Positions 14,542 through 21,083 of a DNA stretch of 21,250 bases are shown piece after piece. Within the stretch, counting starts at the first letter, position 1; every line of letters starts with the position of its first letter. The translations under genes and the position numbers were made by a program. Source of the DNA: CAZGTQ01 sp964528575 (GTDB lineage: Bacteria > Planctomycetota > UBA1135 > GCA-002686595); the NCBI GenBank assembly GCA_964528575.1, contig CAZGTQ010000417.1, positions 1 to 21,250 of the forward strand. Reading direction: 5' to 3'. The notes under the pieces were generated by a model, which saw only the letters and a program-made list of their open reading frames with translations, did not search any database and was not told the DNA's origin.

Positions 14542-15765
14542 ATGCCAGCGTCCGGCCGTTCCCGCTCGCACACGGCCTTCGAGCCGTCGGAGCCCACGCT
14601 CCGCGCGGCGCACGAGCGCGCTTTTCGCGAGCGCTTCGGCGTCGGTGCGGCGCCGCGCGTCTTCTTCGCGCCCGGCCGCGTCAACCTGATGGGGGCGCAT
14701 CTCGACTACAACGGCGGCCCCGTCATGCCGATGGCGATCGACCGCGGCACGTTCGTCGCGCTCGCGCCGCGCTCCGACCGGGTTCTGCGCCTCGCCTCGA
14801 CGCTGGAGCCGGGGGCGGTCGAGCTGGCGCTCGACGCGCCGCCGCCGGCCAGCGGTCACTGGTACGACTATCCGCTGGGCGTCGTGCACGCGTTGCGCGG
14901 CGGCGGGCACGCGGCGACGTGCGGCGCCGACGTCCTGTTCGGCGGCAACCTCGCGATCGGCGCGGGGCTCTCCTCGTCGGCCTCGATCACGGTCGCGACG
15001 GCGTTCGCGCTCGACGCGCTCTGGTCGCTCGGCCTGGCGCGCCGCGATCACGTGCAGGTCGCGCTGTGGGCCGAGCGCGAGTTCGTCGGCGTGCGTTGCG
15101 GCATCATGGACCCGCACGCGGTCGGCCTGTCGCGACCCGGTCACCTGCTGTGGCTCGACTGCCGCGACGAGACGACCGAGCACCTGCTGCTCGACACGGA
15201 CGCGGTCTCGATCGCGGTCGCCGACACGGGCGTGCGCCGCGAGCTCGCCCACGTCGCATTCAACGAGCGCGTGCGCGAGTGCGGCGAAGCGTTCGAGCGG
15301 CTGCGCCGGCACGTGCCCGAGGCGACGTGCCTGCGCGACGTGCCGCTGGACGTGCTGCGCGAGCACGAGGACGAGCTCGACGCCACGGTCGCGCGGCGCG
15401 CGCGCCACGTCCTCGAGGAGGTCGCGCGCACGTTCACCGCGCGCGATGCGCTGCGCGCCGGCGACGTCGAGACCTTCGGCGCGCAGATGACCGCGGCGCA
15501 CGCGTCGCTGCGCGAGCTGTTCGAGGTTTCGGTGCCCGAGCTCGACTGCCTGGTCGACGCGGCCGCCGCCTGCGAGGGCGTGCTGGGCTCGCGCCTGACC
15601 GGCGCCGGCTTCGGCGGTTGCACGGTGGTGCTCCTGCGCAGCGGGGCGCGCGAGGAGCTCGAGAGTGCGCTCGGCTCCGCGTTCGAGCGGCGCTTCGGCC
15701 GCGCGCCGCGCGTCGCGGTGTACCGCGGCGACGGCGGCCCGCGCGAGCTGCTCGCCGGCGGCTGA
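14542..15765 (+). CDS. galK: galactokinase-family (GHMP) sugar kinase with altered substrate residues
   Basis: A 407-residue GHMP-superfamily kinase most like galactokinase, which phosphorylates the anomeric hydroxyl of galactose using ATP. All three family motifs are present: motif 1 GRVNLMGAHLDYNGGPVMP (residues 45-63), motif 2 GAGLSSSASITVATAF for ATP phosphates, and motif 3 LTGAGFGGCTVVLL near the C-terminus. Asp190 in CGIMD matches the catalytic base. Two sugar-contact positions differ from true galactokinases: GEHTDY is GAHLDY (Ala52 for Glu), and the Tyr of the YNxRR motif is Phe240 (AFNERV). Plant galacturonokinases, as I recall, also carry Ala in motif 1, so the substrate may not be galactose. 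No galT or galE is adjacent. ATG 14542 fits the 6-nt spacing from TACCCT. A long hairpin follows the stop codon. The symbol marks homology, not proven substrate. Confidence 0.85.
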   Translation: MPASGRSRSHTAFEPSEPTLRAAHERAFRERFGVGAAPRVFFAPGRVNLMGAHLDYNGGPVMPMAIDRGTFVALAPRSDRVLRLASTLEPGAVELALDAPPPASGHWYDYPLGVVHALRGGGHAATCGADVLFGGNLAIGAGLSSSASITVATAFALDALWSLGLARRDHVQVALWAEREFVGVRCGIMDPHAVGLSRPGHLLWLDCRDETTEHLLLDTDAVSIAVADTGVRRELAHVAFNERVRECGEAFERLRRHVPEATCLRDVPLDVLREHEDELDATVARRARHVLEEVARTFTARDALRAGDVETFGAQMTAAHASLRELFEVSVPELDCLVDAAAACEGVLGSRLTGAGFGGCTVVLLRSGAREELESALGSAFERRFGRAPRVAVYRGDGGPRELLAGG

Positions 15766-15790
15766 GCCGCCGGTCCCGCACCGCTCGCTC

Positions 15791-15829
15791 CGCACACTCC
15801 GTCGTCGCCGAGCGACGACGAAGTGTGCG
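15791..15829. terminator. long hairpin between convergent genes, likely bidirectional terminator
   Basis: Two 18-base arms (CGCACACTCCGTCGTCGC at 15791-15808 and its near-complement at 15812-15829) pair with one C-A mismatch around a CGA loop. It lies 25 bp after the galactokinase-family stop and 10 bp after the stop of the convergent gene. Neither strand has a U-tract, so it may act as a non-canonical terminator or as a 3'-end stabiliser. Confidence 0.7.
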
Positions 15830-15839
15830 ACTGCGGCGC

Positions 15840-18194
15840 CTACTCCTGCTTCACGGGCGCGGCCGGCTCGCCGTACTGCGCCATCTCGGCGCCGGTGAGC
15901 ACGTGGCGCGCGGCCTCGTCCGCGAGCATCGACTGCGCGAACGGACCCTGGATCAGGTCGACCGCGGCGGCGGGGCGGTTGCCGAAGAGGTAGTTCGTCG
16001 CGAGCACGAGGCGCGCGTCGCCGTCGGCCGGGTGGTCGAGCACGTACTGCTCGAGCACCGCGAGCTGGCGGTCGAACTCGGCCGGATCGCCGTAGAAGTC
16101 GTGCTTGTCGACCGGCGTCGTGGCGAGCCCCGGATCGTGCTTGAACGCGCGCCGGATCGCGTACGCGGCGTAGTGGTAGTCGCCGGTCGCGAACAACGCG
16201 TCCGAGAGCACGAGGTACAGCACGCCGACCTCGGGCGCGAGCTCGATCGCCTTCGCGTAGTACTGCACCGCCTGGGCGTAGCGGCCCTGGCGGAACGCCT
16301 CGTCGCCGAGCTCGAGGAAGTGCTCCGCGCTGTCGCCGAGCTCGGGCTGCGGCGCCGGCGGCGGGGGAGCGACGGGCTCGGCCGGCAGGACGACGCCTTC
16401 GCCTTGCTGCGCCGCCGGAACCTCGACGTAGATCACGTCGGGGTCGTTGTCGACGTACACCGTCTCGTACACGACGCGCGTGTAGCCGGGCGAGTAGTAG
16501 CTCGCGTAGTACGGCCAGTAGCAGTAGCGGTAGCCGAAGTAGTACGGGTAGAAGGCCGAGTAGTAGTACGGCACGCCGAAGCACCAGTTCCAGCCCCAGT
16601 AGCTGGTGTAGAACGGCGAAGCGAAGTAGTTCCCGCACCACCAGTTGCCGTACCCGAACGAGGCGCCGAACGTGAGGCCGAACGACGAGCAGCCGTACGC
16701 GTACGGGTTCGCGTAGAACGAGCCCTTCGTGCCGATCTTGCCGACGACTTGCTCGACGCCGCTCGGGCCGACCTTGCCCGTGCTCGTCTTGCCGGCCGCG
16801 GCCGCGTAGCGCATGCGCTTCACCGCGTTGTCGGGACCGCCGGCGAGGCGCACGGCGGTGTCGAGCGCGCCACGCTGGACGTTCGCGACCGCGGAGCCGA
16901 CGCGCGCCGCCTGCTTCACGCCTTCGGGATCGCGCTTGGCGAGTTGCTCGAGGTGGGCGTTGTCGCGCCGCGCGTCGGCGATGCGCTCGCCCGCGGTGCG
17001 TTGCTTCGTGATGCGCTCGCTCGCGCCGCGCGCGGGCTGGAGGCTCTCGGTCGAGCCGCCGCGCGTCACGCTGGTGCGGCCTTGCGGGCCGCGCGCATAG
17101 TCCGTGGCGCCGCGCAGCGCGGGCGCGCCGTTGTCGCGCCGCGTGCGCACGTCGTCCGTGCCGGGGCGCACGGCCGGCGGCGTCGTCCGGACGGAGCTCG
17201 ACGCGCCGCGCGAATAGCGCTCGAGCAGCGCACGCACTTCGCGGCCCTCCGACGGAGCCTGGGCGCCGTCGCGGTCGGTGATGCGCGTGCGGCCGAGCAG
17301 ACCGGCCGCCCGGTAGCGCTCGACGAGCGAAGACGAGCGGCTCGAGCTGTCCGACGGTGCCACCCTCGAGCCGGGCGACGAGGTGCCGGTCGAGGGGGCG
17401 CCGGTCGTGGGCGGTTGAGTCGAGAACGTGGACGTGTACGGGCGCGGGAAGCGGACGCGGCGTGGCGCCGCGCCGCCCACGTCGAGCACCCGGTCGTCGC
17501 CGGTCACCGTGCTGGTGTCCAGCGGATCGGTTCCATCGAAGCGCTCGCCCCCCCTGCCGAGGGCCGCGCCCGTATCCCTGCCTTGCGACCCCGCGGAGTC
17601 GAAACGCGAGCCGTACCACCCCGAGCTGGAGCCGACGTCCGCTCCGGGGGTGACGCCGCGGGAGCCGCTGCTCCCGACGGAGCCGAGGTCCGGTGCCTCG
17701 TACCGGGTGGATCCGCGAGCGGTCGAGCGCGAGCCGGAGCTCGACGAGCCGACGTTCGAGCCGCTCGAGCGCGTCCAGCCGTCGAACGCGGGCTGCGACG
17801 AGCCGCTCGAGCGCTGCGTGCCGCCGAGCGAGGGCCGCGAGCCGACGTTCGAGCGCGAGCCGCTCGAGCTGCTGCCGATCGAGCGCGAGCCGCTCGATGA
17901 TTGTCCGCCGAACGACGGCCGCTGGCCGCTGGAGGGCGCCGAGCCCGCGGACGGCCGCTGCCCGCTCGAGCGGGACGAGCCGCCGAACGACGGCTGCTGG
18001 CTGCTGGAGCGGGACGACCCGCCGAACGACGGCCGGCTCGATCCGCCGCCGCCCGAGCTGCGGGAGGCGCCGATCGAGCTGCCGCGGCTCGAGCTTCCTC
18101 GGCTGTTGCCGCTTCGTTGGGCGTCGAGCTGGGCGCCGAATACGAGCGTGCAGCAGGCTGCGAGCGAGAGGAGGGCGGAGACTCGGTTGCGCAT
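15840..18194 (-). CDS. modular exported protein: Ser/Gly/Arg-rich repeats, aromatic-rich segment, C-terminal TPR
   Basis: A 784-residue exported protein that I do not recognise as a named family. An N-terminal signal sequence (MRNRVSALLSLAACCTLVFG) is followed by residues ~26-215 made mostly of Ser, Gly and Arg, with repeats such as SSGQRPSFGG and SSRSSSQQPSFGG. A polar middle part with helix-forming stretches (ERIADARRDNAHLEQLAKRD) leads to residues 493-571, where 36 of 79 residues are Tyr, Phe or Trp (for example YYYSAFYPYYFGYRYCYWPY) with four Cys. After a Pro-rich linker, a TPR-like region (about 620-740) includes LELGDEAFRQGRYAQAVQYY. LAAC at residues 11-14 resembles a lipobox, but the hydrophobic core continues past it, so type I cleavage near AQLDAQ is equally likely. 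ATG 18194 is preferred over ATG 18302, which would bury the signal peptide. It is possibly a surface, adhesive or structural envelope protein; this is inference. Confidence 0.8.
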   Translation of the reverse strand: MRNRVSALLSLAACCTLVFGAQLDAQRSGNSRGSSSRGSSIGASRSSGGGGSSRPSFGGSSRSSSQQPSFGGSSRSSGQRPSAGSAPSSGQRPSFGGQSSSGSRSIGSSSSGSRSNVGSRPSLGGTQRSSGSSQPAFDGWTRSSGSNVGSSSSGSRSTARGSTRYEAPDLGSVGSSGSRGVTPGADVGSSSGWYGSRFDSAGSQGRDTGAALGRGGERFDGTDPLDTSTVTGDDRVLDVGGAAPRRVRFPRPYTSTFSTQPPTTGAPSTGTSSPGSRVAPSDSSSRSSSLVERYRAAGLLGRTRITDRDGAQAPSEGREVRALLERYSRGASSSVRTTPPAVRPGTDDVRTRRDNGAPALRGATDYARGPQGRTSVTRGGSTESLQPARGASERITKQRTAGERIADARRDNAHLEQLAKRDPEGVKQAARVGSAVANVQRGALDTAVRLAGGPDNAVKRMRYAAAAGKTSTGKVGPSGVEQVVGKIGTKGSFYANPYAYGCSSFGLTFGASFGYGNWWCGNYFASPFYTSYWGWNWCFGVPYYYSAFYPYYFGYRYCYWPYYASYYSPGYTRVVYETVYVDNDPDVIYVEVPAAQQGEGVVLPAEPVAPPPPAPQPELGDSAEHFLELGDEAFRQGRYAQAVQYYAKAIELAPEVGVLYLVLSDALFATGDYHYAAYAIRRAFKHDPGLATTPVDKHDFYGDPAEFDRQLAVLEQYVLDHPADGDARLVLATNYLFGNRPAAAVDLIQGPFAQSMLADEAARHVLTGAEMAQYGEPAAPVKQE

Positions 18195-18295
18195 GGGATC
18201 ACCAGGTGGGGGGCACCGATCTTCCTCATCGGCACCGCGCGCCTTCTGGACGTGTCGCGACGGCCGGCGGCCGACGCAACCCGGAGCCAGAGCGT

Positions 18296-18314
18296 GCTGC
18301 AAGAGCGTTGCAGC
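18296..18314. repeat. perfect inverted repeat in the 5' leader
   Basis: The arms GCTGCAA and TTGCAGC are separated by gagcg. It lies about 100 bp upstream of ATG 18194 and within the predicted leader. It could be an operator or an RNA hairpin. Confidence 0.5.
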
Positions 18315-18472
18315 CCCCCAGTCCGTGCAAGAACGGTGCCGCTGGGCTGCGCGAGCCGGCGGGGGAGGCGCGAGGACCTCACCAAAGCCCTTCGGAGGGC
18401 CCGCAACGGTCCGCCAGCCCCAACGAGCGGCGCGCGGGCCGTGCCCGGGCCGGGGGAGGCAGGGTCGCCCTC

Positions 18473-18478
18473 ATTCTA
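18473..18478 (-). promoter_or_regulatory. -10 element TAGAAT for the modular exported protein gene
   Basis: On the minus strand TAGAAT is one base from the consensus TATAAT. It lies 278 nt before ATG 18194, implying a long untranslated leader, unlike the other genes here. The TGCCGC 17 bp upstream is a poor -35. Confidence 0.4.
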
Positions 18479-18568
18479 GTCCCCGGACCGCGCCTGCGGC
18501 AGGGGGACGGGCGGGGGTCTCACGCAGGGGACACGCGTGGCCCCGCCATGGGTCAGTCGAAGGCGTGG

Positions 18569-19873
18569 TCAGTCGAGCGGCAGGACGACCTGGGAGCGCA
18601 GGGCTCCCGGCTGCCCGGTGACGCGCGCGTAGGGCGTCCCCGGGGTGCGCCCGGCCGGGACTGCGCGGCCCAGGGAGGCGAGCCAGGCGCTGCGCGGCGC
18701 GCCGTCGCCCGCGAGCGCGAGGCCCTCGCCGGCGGGGCGGCGGACCCAGGGCGCCCGCGCGGGCTCGGCGGCGGCCGGGCGGCGCGCGAGGAGCGCGAGC
18801 GGCGTGCCCGCCGCGTCGAGCTCGAACACCGGCTCGTGCTCGACGTCCGCGCCGTGCTCGGCCGCGAGCGCGTCCAGCCGCTCGCGCGCCCACGCGACGA
18901 GCGCGTCCCAGCCCGCCCGCTCCTGCGGCAGCGCGACGCGCAGCTCGTCGCGCGCGGGCAGCGGCAGGCCGTCGACGCTCGGGCGCGCGCCGTCGACGTC
19001 ACGCTCGTCGAGCTCGTCGCGCTGGTCGGGCGGGACGAAGAACGAGTCCGCGTACGCGATCGCGGTCTCGACCGAGCGCAGCGTCTCGGTCCAGATCGTC
19101 TGCGTGCTCTCGTCGGCGACGCGCTCGAACGTGATCCGCGCGGGCCAGCGCCGGCCGTGCTCCTCGCGCCACGCGCCGACCGCGAGCGCGAACGTCGCGC
19201 TCTCGCCGTCGCCAGGGCGCACGACGAAGCGCGCCGGCGGCTCGCCCGCGCTGCCGTCGCCGGAGGGCTCCGCGCGCAACTCGCCGAGGTCGCCCTCGAG
19301 CGGCGCGACGCGCGCACCGCCGCCGCCGGCGGCGTCGCTCCACGCGAAGCCGTCCGGCCACAGGAGCGCCGCGCGCCGCAGCTCCGCGCGGCGCACGAAG
19401 TCGTCGCGCCACGCGGGCTCGTACTCGATCGAGGGCTGCCCTTGGGACCAGAGGAACGCGCGCGCGCGGCAGCGCAGCTCACGCCGGAAGGGCCGGGTCG
19501 CGCCCTCGTCCGGGCGCAGGCCGATCGCCGCGCGGTCGGGGAACACGTACGTCGCCGTGAGCGTGTGCGGCGGCGCTTCGACGCCGGGGAAGGCGACCTC
19601 CCAGACCGCTTGGACGCCGGCGAGGCCCGCGATCGCGTGCGTGGGCGCGAGGCCGCCGGGGTCGGGCTCGTCCGGCCCCGGATCGGCGGATGTGGACGGA
19701 TCGGCGGATGTGGACGGATCGGCGGGTGTGGACGGATCGACGGGTGTCGCAGGCTCGGCGGGTGTCGCCGGATCGACGGGTGTGGACGGAGCGGGCTCGG
19801 GCTCGGGCTCGTCGCGGCACGCGGCGAGGCCGAGGACGAGCGCGAGCGCGAGCGCTCCGCGGCGCGCGCTCAT
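18569..19873 (-). CDS. lipoprotein of unknown function with hexapeptide repeat linker
   Basis: A 434-residue exported lipoprotein, not recognised. MSARRGALALALVLGLAAC gives a clean lipobox (LAAC, Cys19). Residues ~20-70 are an acidic, Pro/Thr/Ser-rich linker built from six hexapeptides of the type STSADP/STPADP/ATPVDP, encoded by 18-bp tandem repeats. The rest (about 75-434) looks globular: ATYVFPDRAAIGLRPDEG, WPARITFERVADESTQTIWT and FFVPPDQRDELDERDVDG; no catalytic motif is obvious. Its ATG overlaps the TGA of the upstream aminotransferase as ATGA, so the two are almost certainly co-transcribed and translationally coupled, the only such pair in the window. The linker probably lifts the domain away from the membrane. 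The link to an amino-acid aminotransferase is unexplained. Confidence 0.8.
   Translation of the reverse strand: MSARRGALALALVLGLAACRDEPEPEPAPSTPVDPATPAEPATPVDPSTPADPSTSADPSTSADPGPDEPDPGGLAPTHAIAGLAGVQAVWEVAFPGVEAPPHTLTATYVFPDRAAIGLRPDEGATRPFRRELRCRARAFLWSQGQPSIEYEPAWRDDFVRRAELRRAALLWPDGFAWSDAAGGGGARVAPLEGDLGELRAEPSGDGSAGEPPARFVVRPGDGESATFALAVGAWREEHGRRWPARITFERVADESTQTIWTETLRSVETAIAYADSFFVPPDQRDELDERDVDGARPSVDGLPLPARDELRVALPQERAGWDALVAWARERLDALAAEHGADVEHEPVFELDAAGTPLALLARRPAAAEPARAPWVRRPAGEGLALAGDGAPRSAWLASLGRAVPAGRTPGTPYARVTGQPGALRSQVVLPLD
19680..19787 (-). repeat. six tandem 18-bp repeats (in-frame minisatellite)
   Basis: Unit on the plus strand is GGATCGGCGGATGTGGAC. The first two copies are identical and the remaining four diverge by a few bases each. 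The unit is six codons, so copy-number changes keep the lipoprotein in frame. Confidence 0.9.
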
Positions 19874-21057
19874 CCGAGCCGCTCGCGCAGCACGGCGGCG
19901 GCGCGCTCCAGCGTCTCGGTGCGCTTGGCGAAGCAGAAGCGGACGATCGAGCGGCCGTCGGCGCGGTTGGAGAAGAAGCTCGAGCCGGGCACGGTCGCGA
20001 CGCCGCCGCCTTGCACGAGGCGCAGCGCGAACGCGACGTCGTCCTCGCCGGCGCGCGCGAGGCCGCCGATCTCGGTCATCGTGTAGTACGCGCCGCGCGG
20101 CTCGAAGACGGTGAAGCCGCACTCGCGCAGAGCGCCGTTCAAGAGGTCGCGTCGCGCGCGGTAGTCGCGCGCGAGGTCGGCGAAGTACGCGTCGTCGAAG
20201 CCGAGCGCGACCGCGGCGGCCTCCTGCAGCGGCGCGGGCGCGCCGACGGTGAGGAAGTCGTGCACCTTGCGGATCGCGCGCGAGAGCTCCGCCGGCGCGA
20301 CGCACCAGCCGATGCGCCAGCCGGTCGCGCTCCACGTCTTCGACAGGCCGCTGATCGTGATCGTGCGCTCGCGCATCGCGTCGAGCGAGCCGATCGAGAC
20401 GTGCTCGGCGCCGTCGTAGAGGATGTACTCGTAGATCTCGTCGGTGATCGCGAGGCAGTCGTGGCGCACGCAGAGCGCCGCGATCGCGTCGAGCTCCTCG
20501 CGCGAGAAGACCTTGCCGGTCGGGTTGTGCGGCGTGTTGAGCACGATCGCGCGCGTCCTCGGCCCGAACGCGGCGGCGAGCTCGCCCTCGTCGAACGTCC
20601 AGTCCGGCGGGCGCAGGCGCACGAAGCGCGGCACGGCGCCGGAGAGGATGCAGTCGGGGCCGTAGTTCTCGTAGAACGGCTCGAAGACCACGACCTCGTC
20701 GCCGGGATCGAGCACGGCCAGGAGCGCCGCGATCATCGCCTCGGTCGCGCCGCAGCAGACGGTGACGTTCGCGTCCGCGTCGGTCGGGATGCGGTTGTAG
20801 CGCGTCGTGCGCTCCGCGACCGCGCGGCGCAGGCTCGCGGCGCCCCACGTGATCGCGTACTGGTTGACGTCGGCGTCGATCGCGCGCTTCGCCGCCTCCT
20901 TCATCGCCGCGGGCGCGGCGAAATCGGGAAAGCCCTGCGCGAGGTTCACGCCGCCGTGCTGCGCGCACACGCGCGTCATCTCGCGAATGACGGATTCCGT
21001 GAAGCGCGCGGCCTTCTGCGACGTGAGCGGGCGCGCGGCGGCGGGGGGGCTGGCCAT
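19870..21057 (-). CDS. PLP-dependent class I/II aminotransferase (aspartate/kynurenine-type)
   Basis: A 395-residue cytosolic fold-type I aminotransferase. Hallmarks are VNLAQGFPDFAAPAAMKEAA near residue 40, an AxxNQYAITWGAASLRRAVA substrate-arm segment, CGATEAMIAALLAVLDPGDE, the NTPHNPTGKVFSREEL motif, ITDEIYEYI with the PLP-contacting Asp and Tyr, the Schiff-base lysine Lys240 in SGLSKTWSATGWRIGW, and the C-terminal RFCFAK with the carboxylate-binding Arg. The subgroup looks like the kynurenine/methionine/aromatic and N-succinyl-DAP type rather than classical AspC, but I cannot fix the substrate. Length is normal. ATG 21057 (MASPPAAARP) follows TACCCT by exactly 6 nt, as for the galactokinase-family gene, so the mRNA is probably leaderless. 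It is first gene of a two-gene unit, overlapping the downstream lipoprotein by ATGA. Confidence 0.9.
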   Translation of the reverse strand: MASPPAAARPLTSQKAARFTESVIREMTRVCAQHGGVNLAQGFPDFAAPAAMKEAAKRAIDADVNQYAITWGAASLRRAVAERTTRYNRIPTDADANVTVCCGATEAMIAALLAVLDPGDEVVVFEPFYENYGPDCILSGAVPRFVRLRPPDWTFDEGELAAAFGPRTRAIVLNTPHNPTGKVFSREELDAIAALCVRHDCLAITDEIYEYILYDGAEHVSIGSLDAMRERTITISGLSKTWSATGWRIGWCVAPAELSRAIRKVHDFLTVGAPAPLQEAAAVALGFDDAYFADLARDYRARRDLLNGALRECGFTVFEPRGAYYTMTEIGGLARAGEDDVAFALRLVQGGGVATVPGSSFFSNRADGRSIVRFCFAKRTETLERAAAVLRERLG

Positions 21058-21063
21058 GCCCCG

Positions 21064-21069
21064 AGGGTA
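21064..21069 (-). promoter_or_regulatory. -10 element TACCCT for the aminotransferase-lipoprotein operon
   Basis: On the minus strand TACCCT ends 6 nt before ATG 21057, within the 26-bp gap after the preceding gene. The hexamer and spacing are identical to those at 14530-14535. No Shine-Dalgarno and no good -35 are visible. Confidence 0.55.
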
Positions 21070-21083
21070 ACGCTCGGATGCGC

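Larger units (their letters stand above)
18195..18568. other. 374-bp intergenic region, upstream region of the modular exported protein
   Basis: No gene is supported here. Contents seen: a perfect 7-bp inverted repeat GCTGCAA-gagcg-TTGCAGC at 18296-18314; a related direct repeat TGCAAGARCG at about 18298-18307 and 18327-18336; a 5-bp dyad CCGAT/ATCGG near 18218-18235; and a minus-strand -10-like TAGAAT at 18473-18478, which would give a leader of about 270 nt for the gene starting at 18194. The segment next to 18569 is GC-rich without a convincing terminator. Confidence 0.55.

Noticed and set aside
14389..17619. A 1076-residue minus-strand open frame over the galactokinase-family gene
   Set aside because: It crosses two real genes out of frame and is Arg/Ala/Val-rich low complexity.
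18195..18302. ATG 18302 as start of the modular exported protein
   Set aside because: It would place 36 polar residues before the hydrophobic signal sequence.
17428..18621. Plus-strand open frame with protein-like repeats (ERDEPPNDGCWLLERDDPPN)
   Set aside because: The repeats mirror the Ser/Gly/Arg repeats of the minus-strand gene, which has a signal peptide and continues into a TPR domain; the plus frame has no export signal or domain.
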